Positions 1 through 6,355 of a DNA stretch of 31,324 bases are shown here, in pieces. Location of the stretch: NCBI GenBank assembly GCA_037131065.1, contig JBAXRT010000017.1, positions 1-31,324 of the forward strand, in the 5' to 3' direction. A model generated the notes under the pieces. It was not told where the DNA came from and did not search any database. It saw only the letters and a program-made list of their open reading frames with translations. Numbering within the stretch: the stretch's first letter is position 1; each line of letters opens with the position of its first letter. Source of the stretch: JBAXRT01 sp037131065 (lineage in GTDB: Bacteria > Bacteroidota > Bacteroidia > Bacteroidales > FEN-979). The translations under genes were made by a program, and so were the position numbers.

Positions 1-178
1 GGAATACATCAACGACTGATCTGCCTATTGCCTGTCCTCGCGGGGTCTTATCAAGTATTTCTGCAGCGGTATTGTACTCTTTAAAAATAAAATCCTCTCC
101 GTTGTTGCGGGTTTCATAGACTGAAACGCCGCTCCGCATGTTCTCAAACAATTCCCGATAGCGAATCTCGCTCTCCTG
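1..178 (-). other. PAS sensory domain segment fused in frame to the primase core (partial)
   Basis: Residues about 450-508 of the primase frame contain ESEIRYRELFENMRSG, then VSVYE, GEDFIFKEYNTAAE and a final IGRSVVDVF. This is the usual beginning of a PAS (S-box) domain in bacterial sensor kinases, where ESExRYRxLFENM and IGxxVxEVFP are recurrent. PAS domains are not a known part of DnaG. The segment is cut by the window edge, so what follows it is unknown. Family assignment is by eye from these motifs. Whether the junction (roughly 175-200) is biological or an assembly error cannot be decided here. Confidence 0.75.
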
Positions 179-1525
179 CAGGACCTCCTCCGGAATAATT
201 TCAGCAGCTGCATTTTTCAGGATTTTTTTACGCAACAACCGGTTGAGCTCGTTCATCAGGATGTTTTCCTGGACTGCCATCAGGGAAGAACACTCTTTTA
301 TGTAGAGAGACCGGGAGATGGCGTCGGGCATGAGAGCGACCGAGGCCACGATCTCTTTTATGAGCGTAGCTTTTTTTATGGGATCCGCCTGGGCCTCGTC
401 CAGAAGAAGCCGTGTCTTAAAAAGGATAAAATTAACAGCGCTTTTACGGATAAAGTCCTGCACTTCGGCGGGATGGTGTTTCCGGGCGTAAGAATCCGGA
501 TCCTCTCCATCAGGGAAGAGGACGATCTTAACGTTCATCCCCTGTTCCAGTATCATATCAATCCCGCGGAATGATGCCTTGATGCCGGCAGGATCCCCAT
601 CATAAAGGATCGTGATGTTGGAGGTATAACGCTGGATCATCCGGATCTGATCGGTCGTAAGAGAAGTGCCGGATGAGGCAACCACATTCTCGACCCCGGA
701 CTGGAATAGGGAGATCACATCGGTATAACCCTCCACAAGCAGGCAGCTGTCCTTTGAAATGATCGCATTCTTGGCGAAAAATATACCGTAAAGGCTTTTG
801 CTTTTACTGTAGATCTCCGATTCGGGGGAGTTGATATATTTTGCACGGTTTTTGTCGGGACCGAGGATACGTCCGCCGAAGCCAATGATCCTTCCCGAAG
901 CCGAATGGATCGGGAAGATCAGGCGGGAGTGGAACCTGTCGTAGAGGCGGGAATCCTTTTCCTGGGATAATCCGGTTTTCAGAAGAAATTCCCTTTTATA
1001 TCCATTCTGGAGGGCAGATTCCGAGAAAGAATCCCACTTGTCCAGGCTGTATCCCAGTTGAAATTTTCTTGAAATATCCTCCCGTATCCCGCGCTCCTTC
1101 AGGTAGGAGAGTCCAATGGCCCGACCCTCTTCCGAATCGAAAAGGACTCCGGAGAAATACTGCAGCGCAAATAGATTCAGGTTGAAAAGACTCTCTTTTT
1201 CACTGGTCTCCTGGATCTGCTCCGGCGTGAGCGCCTCCTCCTCAATTTCAATATTATATTTCCGTGCAAGGGCACGCAGAGCCTCCGGGTAGTTATAGTG
1301 CTCATGCTCTATCAGGAAATTAACGGAATTGCCGGCTTTTCCGCAACCGAAGCATTTGTAAATCCCCTTTGCGGGGGAGACGGTGAACGAAGGGGTCTTT
1401 TCATTGTGGAAAGGACAGAGACCGATCATGTTGACACCCCTTCGGCGGAGGGTCACAAAATCGCCGATCACCTCCTCGATTTTAGCGGTGGAGATGATAG
1501 TATCGATGGTGTCGCGTGAGATCAA
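1..1525 (-). CDS. dnaG: DNA primase DnaG, 3' end outside the window; continues in frame into a PAS domain
   Basis: Primase that makes RNA primers at the replication fork. 508 codons are visible before the window edge, with no stop. The N-terminal zinc-binding domain has C37, H40, C58 and C61 (CPFH and CFGC). The catalytic core follows, with TOPRIM motifs EGYTDV (about residue 264) and DGDPAG, then DPDSY. The start is TTG at 1525: an in-frame TAA lies three codons upstream, no ATG or GTG fits, and the resulting MISRDTID start matches bacterial primases. The core ends near residue 435 with YIKECSSLM and a basic stretch. The DnaB-binding C-terminal domain expected next is not seen; from about residue 451 the frame reads as a PAS domain. 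It is the last visible gene of a leftward run, 69 bases after the PHP phosphatase gene. Primase identity is certain; the nature of the C-terminus is not. Confidence 0.93.
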   Translation of the reverse strand, partial: MISRDTIDTIISTAKIEEVIGDFVTLRRRGVNMIGLCPFHNEKTPSFTVSPAKGIYKCFGCGKAGNSVNFLIEHEHYNYPEALRALARKYNIEIEEEALTPEQIQETSEKESLFNLNLFALQYFSGVLFDSEEGRAIGLSYLKERGIREDISRKFQLGYSLDKWDSFSESALQNGYKREFLLKTGLSQEKDSRLYDRFHSRLIFPIHSASGRIIGFGGRILGPDKNRAKYINSPESEIYSKSKSLYGIFFAKNAIISKDSCLLVEGYTDVISLFQSGVENVVASSGTSLTTDQIRMIQRYTSNITILYDGDPAGIKASFRGIDMILEQGMNVKIVLFPDGEDPDSYARKHHPAEVQDFIRKSAVNFILFKTRLLLDEAQADPIKKATLIKEIVASVALMPDAISRSLYIKECSSLMAVQENILMNELNRLLRKKILKNAAAEIIPEEVLQESEIRYRELFENMRSGVSVYETRNNGEDFIFKEYNTAAEILDKTPRGQAIGRSVVDVF

Positions 1526-1594
1526 AAGATATTATATCGGTAAGCTAAAGTACGAAATTAGGACGAGTGTGCTCCGGAATTTTATCCGGCGGCA

Positions 1595-2449
1595 TCAAAA
1601 GGCCACCTCAATCCATCCCTTACCGGTTCTGCGAGCCAGGCTTTTATATCCGAGCTTTTCAAGAAGCAGGATGGTTTCGGGAAAAAGCAATGAAAGCTCG
1701 TGTGGTTTATGGGCATCAGAACAGAGGGTGACTGGAATATCCAGCCGGAGAATTTTCTTCAGAATTTCAATTCCGGGGAACAGGCTTTCGGATCTTTTCT
1801 TGTATAACCCGCGGGTATTAATTTCAACCACACAACCGGTTGATTTGACCAGATCGAGCGTTTCATCGATAAGCGACCGATACCAGGAGTCCTCTTCCGA
1901 AAAATAATCTCCCCGGTTGTACATCTTTACCTTGTCGATATGGCCCACAATATCGGGTGTGTGGACGGAGATCATCTCCTGAAGCTGGCGGTAGTATGTT
2001 GTTACTGCTGCGCGGGCATTGCCACCGAACACCTCACTCAACCCGGCCTGGTAAAGGGATCGCTCCGGTCCGTCGATGAACCACAAACCTTCAACAGAAG
2101 GATTTTTGATAAGATGCACCGAACCGATCACATAATCAAAAGGATAATTACGCCTGTAATCGGATATCGGTGTTGTAATTCCGGGGATGTAATCAATTTC
2201 AATGCCCAGCAGGACCTCGATGCCGGATCCTGACTGCGACGAATATTGTTTTTTCAGATCACTTATCTCACTACAGTATTCACCCAGTTTTTCAGTGCGC
2301 AGTGCAAAGGTGTTGGGAAAGGGCACAGGCGAGTGGTCGGTAAAACCCAGTGTTGAAAAACCTTGCCGGACGGCCTCTTTAATGTACTCTTCCGGGCTGT
2401 CGGATCCATCGCTAAACCGGGTGTGGGTATGGAGATTAAAGTACTTCAT
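1595..2449 (-). CDS. PHP-domain phosphatase, histidinol-phosphatase (HisJ/HisK type)
   Basis: 284 residues, full length for the PHP-type histidinol-phosphatases, which dephosphorylate L-histidinol phosphate late in histidine synthesis. The metal-binding residues of the PHP superfamily are all visible: HTHT with H7 and H9 near the N-terminus, D38-H39 (FTDHS), E84 (GIEID), H112 (GSVHL), H170 (VGHID) and D245/H247 (SDAH). It is a soluble cytoplasmic protein. Its start codon shares one base with the stop of the U32 gene (TGATG), so the two are translationally coupled. No other his genes are present, so a different phosphorylated substrate is possible; the family is certain and the substrate is inferred. 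Confidence 0.85.
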   Translation of the reverse strand: MKYFNLHTHTRFSDGSDSPEEYIKEAVRQGFSTLGFTDHSPVPFPNTFALRTEKLGEYCSEISDLKKQYSSQSGSGIEVLLGIEIDYIPGITTPISDYRRNYPFDYVIGSVHLIKNPSVEGLWFIDGPERSLYQAGLSEVFGGNARAAVTTYYRQLQEMISVHTPDIVGHIDKVKMYNRGDYFSEEDSWYRSLIDETLDLVKSTGCVVEINTRGLYKKRSESLFPGIEILKKILRLDIPVTLCSDAHKPHELSLLFPETILLLEKLGYKSLARRTGKGWIEVAF

Positions 2450-3699
2450 CAGGAATTATCCCTTTTGGTTTTAATGATCTTGTAAACCCGGTCGGAACGA
2501 CGCACAATATCGTTTACGGTAAAAGCATAATTAACGCCCTTTCTGGCCTCAGGAACCTGCCCGAGATCATCCCGGAGTTCCAGGACCTCCTGCTCGAGAA
2601 CTCCGGTTGTGCGTCCTGTAATATAGACCCTGTCGCCTGCCGCAAGAGTTCCCGACTCCATTTTGATCTCGGCCACCTTAAGCCGGGCAAAGTAGTTGGT
2701 GATCTTCCCGACATACTCCTTGTATTCCTCTGCTTCCGAACCATGTTTTTCTGCCCATTCGCCCATGGTTTGCCCAAGATAGTACCCGTTCCAGAAGCCA
2801 CGGTTATAAATCGACCGGAGCTGTTCCATCCAGCCATCGGTCTTCTCACGGGTGTAGGTGCCATTGAGAATCGAATCAGCTGCCTGACGGTAACACGATA
2901 CGGTTTTCAAGACATATTCGGGGCTCCGCCCACGCCCCTCGATCTTCAGGACCGAGACGCCGGCATTGACGATCTTATCCAGAAACCCGATGGTACACAG
3001 ATCTTTTGGCGACATGATGTACTCATTGTCGACCAGCAGCTCAACTTCGCCATCGGTATCGGTGACCCTGTATGGCCTGCGGCATAACTGGTAACAGGCG
3101 CCCCTGTTGGCGGAGGCATTATAGTGATCGAGGCTCAGGTAACATTTTCCCGAAGTAGCCATGCAAAGGGCTCCGTGGGCAAAAACCTCGATCCGGATAA
3201 GATCTCCCGAAGGTCCTTTGAGTTTCTCCCGTTGTATGGTCCGCGTGATTCCTGAAACCTGGTCGAGGTTCAGCTCGCGTGCAGTCACCATCACGTCGGC
3301 AAACTGCGACCAGTATCTTACCGCACCCATGTTGGTTATATTGGTCTGGGTACTCATATGAACGGTCATGGAAACACTCCCTGCGTACTGGATCACAGCC
3401 TGGTCGGAAGCAATGATGGCTGTTATCCCGTTTCTTTTTGCCGAATCCAAGATCTTTTTCATCTCCCTCATCTCTTCATCATAGATCACGGTATTGAGTG
3501 TGAGGTAGGTTTTGATGTTGTTTTTCCTGCAGATCCTGCTGATAACGGCCAGGTCGCGAAGGCTGAAATTGATGGATGACCGGGCGCGCATATTCAGAAC
3601 CCCGACGCCAAAATAGATTGAATCGGCCCCGGCACTGATTGCGGCTCTGAGAGATTCAAATGATCCTACAGGAGCGGTGATTTCGATCTTCTTCAGAAT
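2449..3699 (-). CDS. Peptidase U32 family protein, possible tRNA hydroxylation enzyme (TrhP-like)
   Basis: About 416 residues. The U32 signature is plain (EVFAHGALC then SGKCYLSL), and four cysteines at about 179, 186, 202 and 206 match those that hold an iron-sulfur cluster in characterised U32 proteins such as UbiU/UbiV. The C-terminal part looks like the small beta-barrel domain of the longer members. The first ATG in frame (3591) would remove about 36 conserved residues including APVGSFESLRAA and GADSIYFGVG. The frame is open upstream, but the only plausible initiators are ATT at 3699 (giving MLKKIEI) or CTG at 3696. TrhP (YegQ) makes 5-hydroxyuridine in tRNA and depends on prephenate; this role is inferred from family and length. 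No protease activity should be assumed. It overlaps the PHP gene by one base. Confidence 0.85.
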   Translation of the reverse strand: MLKKIEITAPVGSFESLRAAISAGADSIYFGVGVLNMRARSSINFSLRDLAVISRICRKNNIKTYLTLNTVIYDEEMREMKKILDSAKRNGITAIIASDQAVIQYAGSVSMTVHMSTQTNITNMGAVRYWSQFADVMVTARELNLDQVSGITRTIQREKLKGPSGDLIRIEVFAHGALCMATSGKCYLSLDHYNASANRGACYQLCRRPYRVTDTDGEVELLVDNEYIMSPKDLCTIGFLDKIVNAGVSVLKIEGRGRSPEYVLKTVSCYRQAADSILNGTYTREKTDGWMEQLRSIYNRGFWNGYYLGQTMGEWAEKHGSEAEEYKEYVGKITNYFARLKVAEIKMESGTLAAGDRVYITGRTTGVLEQEVLELRDDLGQVPEARKGVNYAFTVNDIVRRSDRVYKIIKTKRDNS

Positions 3700-3712
3700 G
3701 GAAAATTTTGCG

Positions 3713-3720
3713 CAAAGGTA
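3713..3720 (-). promoter_or_regulatory. Possible -7 promoter box (TACCTTTG) for the U32 gene
   Basis: TACCTTTG fits the Bacteroidota -7 consensus TAnnTTTG and lies 13 bases before the proposed ATT start at 3699. Transcription would begin only about 10 bases before the start codon, giving a nearly leaderless transcript. No clear TTG -33 box is seen 19-21 bases upstream. Confidence 0.4.
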
Positions 3721-3787
3721 CGGAATTCCACAGGAGCATGGAACCAGCCTGGTGACCGGATTGTTTAGAGTGGATAAAGAGAGAGCA

Positions 3788-4357
3788 TCAGTTCCTGATC
3801 CAGTTTTCCAGTATTTTATGCCCCATCGGTGTCATGATCGATTCGGGATGAAACTGCACGCCGCAGACGTCATGTTTTTTATCAGATAAGGCCATCAGAA
3901 TTCCGTCGCCCGATTCGGCCAGCGGAATAACAGTCCCGGTAACACTATCCCGGTCAACAGCCCAGGAGTGATAAAGTCCGACAGGGGTTTTATCTGGCAC
4001 GCCGCGGAAAAGATAGTGGCCGGGAGAAAGGATCGACAACTCCCTGGGTTGTCCGTGGACCACCTCCCTGAGATTATAGAGTTTGCATCCAAAGTGAATG
4101 GCAATGGCCTGGAAACCGAGGCAGATTCCCAGAACAGGCTTTTCGCGGCCGAAATGAGTTAAAATCTCAAACATCACCGGCTGTTCCTGCGGAAGGCCCG
4201 GGCCGGGGGAGAGGAGGATCTTGTCATAACCCTGAATATCCTCCATCACAAGCTTTTCCGGGGTAAGGATTTTAAATTTAACTTTGTTGAAACTCCGGAA
4301 CAATTCTGCAAGGTTGAACGTGAAGGAGTCGTGATTATCAAGAAGCAGAATGTTCAT
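3788..4357 (-). CDS. pabA: Aminodeoxychorismate/anthranilate synthase glutamine amidotransferase subunit
   Basis: 189 residues, the normal length of PabA/TrpG. It releases ammonia from glutamine for the synthase subunit. Class I glutamine amidotransferase features are complete: DNHDSFTFNL at the N-terminus, SPGPG at 50-54, nucleophile C79 in GICLGFQA, and H170/E172 in QFHPES. The partner PabB gene is divergently placed on the other strand with only about 27 bases between start codons, which supports a PabA role over TrpG (no other trp gene is present). The start is fixed by the conserved MNILLLDNHDSF beginning. It may be followed in one transcript by the U32 gene, 88 bases downstream. Confidence 0.93.
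   Translation of the reverse strand: MNILLLDNHDSFTFNLAELFRSFNKVKFKILTPEKLVMEDIQGYDKILLSPGPGLPQEQPVMFEILTHFGREKPVLGICLGFQAIAIHFGCKLYNLREVVHGQPRELSILSPGHYLFRGVPDKTPVGLYHSWAVDRDSVTGTVIPLAESGDGILMALSDKKHDVCGVQFHPESIMTPMGHKILENWIRN
4279..4286 (+). promoter_or_regulatory. Possible -7 box (TAACTTTG) for pabB, inside the pabA coding region
   Basis: TAACTTTG on the plus strand matches TAnnTTTG exactly. It lies about 98 bases before the chosen pabB start and within the 5' part of pabA on the other strand. Together with the minus-strand box at 4414-4421 it predicts divergent transcripts that overlap by about 110 bases. Confidence 0.4.
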
Positions 4358-4384
4358 CGCGATGGTAAAAGTGAAAAGAAAAAA

Positions 4385-5362
4385 ATGATCCTGAACCGGC
4401 AGCAGACAATAGACAAAATTAATGAATTCACATCTAAAAGGGATCCATTTTTATTCGTCATTGATTTTGATGCGACTTCGGGCGTCGTTCTGTCGCCGGA
4501 AGAGGCCGCAGAAGCAAACATCCTTTTCAACATCAGGGGAAAGAGTAACTACAAAAAAAGAGTTTTAAAGCCTTTGCCATTTACTTTTGATCCCCTGCCT
4601 GTTTCGCCTTCCGTGTATAAAAAGGCTTTCAACAGGGTGTTGGACCACCTGAATAGGGGAGACACCTACCTGATAAACCTTACTTTTCAGACAGAGATAA
4701 AGACGAACCTGAATCTTAAGAACTTATTCCATAGAAGCGAAGCGCCTTTCAGGCTTCTGTTTGATGACCAGTTTGTTGTCTTTTCCCCGGAATCCTTCGT
4801 TGAAATAAAAGGGAACAAGATATACTCTTTTCCAATGAAGGGTACAATTGACGCCTCAATACCCAAGGCCCGACACAAGATCCTCGACGATAAAAAAGAG
4901 CTTTACGAACATACGACCATTGTCGACTTGATCAGAAATGACCTTTCGATGGTCTCATCGGGAGTGGAAGTAAAAAGGTTCAGGTATATCGATCTGATCA
5001 GAACCAACCGGAATAACTTGCTCCAGGTCAGTTCGGAGATCTGCGGCACGCTTGAAAGCGGTTTCCGGAAAAACCTGGGGGAGGTCATTTTTAAACTCCT
5101 ACCGGCGGGATCGGTGACCGGCGCTCCGAAGGAGAAGACGGTCAGAATTATCCGGGAGTCGGAGAACTATCGCCGTGGATTTTATACCGGCATCTTCGGT
5201 TATTGGGACGGGTATTCGCTTCAGTCGGGGGTGATGATACGGTTTATTGAAAATGAAAACGGGAAATTGTTCTTTAAAAGCGGAGGGGGGATCACGGCCA
5301 AGAGCGATGCAGGTTTTGAGTATAACGAACTCATACAAAAAATCTATGTGCCGGTTCTTTGA
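4385..5362 (+). CDS. pabB: Aminodeoxychorismate synthase component I, short Bacteroidota form
   Basis: 325 residues from the ATG at 4385 (MILNRQQTIDKINEF). An upstream ATG at 4331 would add 18 lysine-rich residues overlapping pabA, and is less likely. It converts chorismate and ammonia to 4-amino-4-deoxychorismate in folate synthesis. Chorismate-binding motifs are clear: SPESFVEI, FPMKGT with K152, EHTTIVDLIRNDL, LPAGSVTGAPKEK, and near the C-terminus KSGGGITAKSD. The lysine in the P-x-K-G-T motif is typical of PabB; anthranilate synthase has alanine there. The family's usual N-terminal extension (total about 450 residues) is absent, as in many Bacteroidota. It overlaps pabC by 17 bases and lies divergent to pabA. 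Confidence 0.92.
   Translation: MILNRQQTIDKINEFTSKRDPFLFVIDFDATSGVVLSPEEAAEANILFNIRGKSNYKKRVLKPLPFTFDPLPVSPSVYKKAFNRVLDHLNRGDTYLINLTFQTEIKTNLNLKNLFHRSEAPFRLLFDDQFVVFSPESFVEIKGNKIYSFPMKGTIDASIPKARHKILDDKKELYEHTTIVDLIRNDLSMVSSGVEVKRFRYIDLIRTNRNNLLQVSSEICGTLESGFRKNLGEVIFKLLPAGSVTGAPKEKTVRIIRESENYRRGFYTGIFGYWDGYSLQSGVMIRFIENENGKLFFKSGGGITAKSDAGFEYNELIQKIYVPVL
4414..4421 (-). promoter_or_regulatory. Possible -7 box (TAATTTTG) for pabA, inside the pabB coding region
   Basis: TAATTTTG on the minus strand matches TAnnTTTG exactly and sits 56 bases before the pabA start, within the first codons of pabB. No strong -33 TTG is visible. If used, the pabA transcript begins opposite pabB. Confidence 0.4.
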
Positions 5363-5972
5363 AACAATCCGGATCACGGATGGCCGCCCGGAATTTCTAT
5401 CCCGACACGAATCCAGAATGAACCAGACACGGAAAGTATTCGGGAGAGAATTATCCTTTTTATCCCTGAGTGAACGTATAAACCCGCCGGCTGATCTTTC
5501 AGAAGGCCTTGCCCGGTGCAAAGTAATCTATGGGAAAGACATAGAGTCCATTGAGTATACAGCCTACCACAGAAAAACTATAAGATCCCTGATGGTTGTG
5601 ACCTGCGATGACATTGACTATGGGTATAAATTCCTTAACAGGGCCTGCCTGGAGGCTCTCATGGCCACGAGAGGAGATTGTGATGACATCATCATTATGA
5701 AAAGAGGATTTATTACAGACGCCTCCATGGCAAACCTGATTTTTTTCGACGGGAAGGATTGGGTAACCCCCAAAGATCCCCTGTTTCCGGGAACCTGCCG
5801 CGCAAGGTTGCTGGCCGAAGGAGTCATCAAAGAGAAAAAAATCCGTTTGGAAGAGGTGATCGGTTTTCTTGGGGTCAAGCTGATCAATGCCCTGCGATAT
5901 CCGGAAGAGTCGGAGATGATCCCGGTGGAAGAAATACAAAAAAAGTCTACTTTTGCCAAAAAAAAGAGATGA
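5346..5972 (+). CDS. pabC: Aminotransferase class IV, probable aminodeoxychorismate lyase
   Basis: 208 residues from the ATG at 5346, which gives MCRFFETIRI, the usual start of this subfamily. It is a fold-type IV PLP enzyme expected to split 4-amino-4-deoxychorismate into 4-aminobenzoate and pyruvate. K95 in YGYKFLNRA is the likely PLP lysine; ITDASMANLIF and FPGTCRARLL are the conserved substrate and cofactor segments. It is shorter than the 270-290 residue E. coli-type PabC, as in other Bacteroidota. It overlaps the end of pabB by 17 bases and its stop overlaps the next start (ATGA), so the three genes are coupled. Lyase function rests on this context; branched-chain transaminase activity is a less likely alternative. 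Confidence 0.87.
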   Translation: MCRFFETIRITDGRPEFLSRHESRMNQTRKVFGRELSFLSLSERINPPADLSEGLARCKVIYGKDIESIEYTAYHRKTIRSLMVVTCDDIDYGYKFLNRACLEALMATRGDCDDIIIMKRGFITDASMANLIFFDGKDWVTPKDPLFPGTCRARLLAEGVIKEKKIRLEEVIGFLGVKLINALRYPEESEMIPVEEIQKKSTFAKKKR

Positions 5973-6346
5973 CAATGAGAAATGCACTGTTGATCCTGAT
6001 GACCGCTGTTATATTCATTTTTGCAGGTTGCGGGGGAGTTAACAAGGAGATCAAACAAGACGCCAGGAATATTGCCGACGCCATGTGCAAAAATATTGAG
6101 GCGATGAACAAATTAAAAGTTGCCAACCCTGCAGATTCCGTTCTGGTTGATGAGCTTCAGATGAAAGCCAAACAGGTTCAGATAGAGATGACCATTCTCT
6201 ACCAGGAGTTCAAAGCCAAATACAAGGAGCAGGCTAAAGAGGAAAAGTTCAATAAGGAATTTGCCAAGGAATTGCGTAAGGCCATGCTCGACTGCAAGGC
6301 TCTTTCGGAAAAAGAGAGAGAGCAGTTTGAAAAAGAGATGCAATAA
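5969..6346 (+). CDS. Small predicted lipoprotein, lysine/glutamate-rich helical
   Basis: 125 residues from the ATG at 5969 (an ATG two codons later is also possible). A hydrophobic signal peptide ends in the lipobox FAGC with C21 as lipidation site, so it is expected to be membrane-anchored and periplasmic or exported. The mature part is charged and alanine-rich, probably entirely helical and partly coiled coil (KAKYKEQAKEEKFNKEFAK), with two more cysteines. The start overlaps the pabC stop by ATGA, but nothing links it to 4-aminobenzoate synthesis. I do not recognise a family. It ends ten bases from the convergent aspS stop. Confidence 0.8.
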   Translation: MTMRNALLILMTAVIFIFAGCGGVNKEIKQDARNIADAMCKNIEAMNKLKVANPADSVLVDELQMKAKQVQIEMTILYQEFKAKYKEQAKEEKFNKEFAKELRKAMLDCKALSEKEREQFEKEMQ

Positions 6347-6355
6347 ACCGCGGCT

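Noticed and set aside
1298..1907. Plus-strand open frames opposite dnaG and the PHP gene
   Set aside because: The minus strand carries conserved primase and phosphatase motifs; these frames have no domain and no promoter box.
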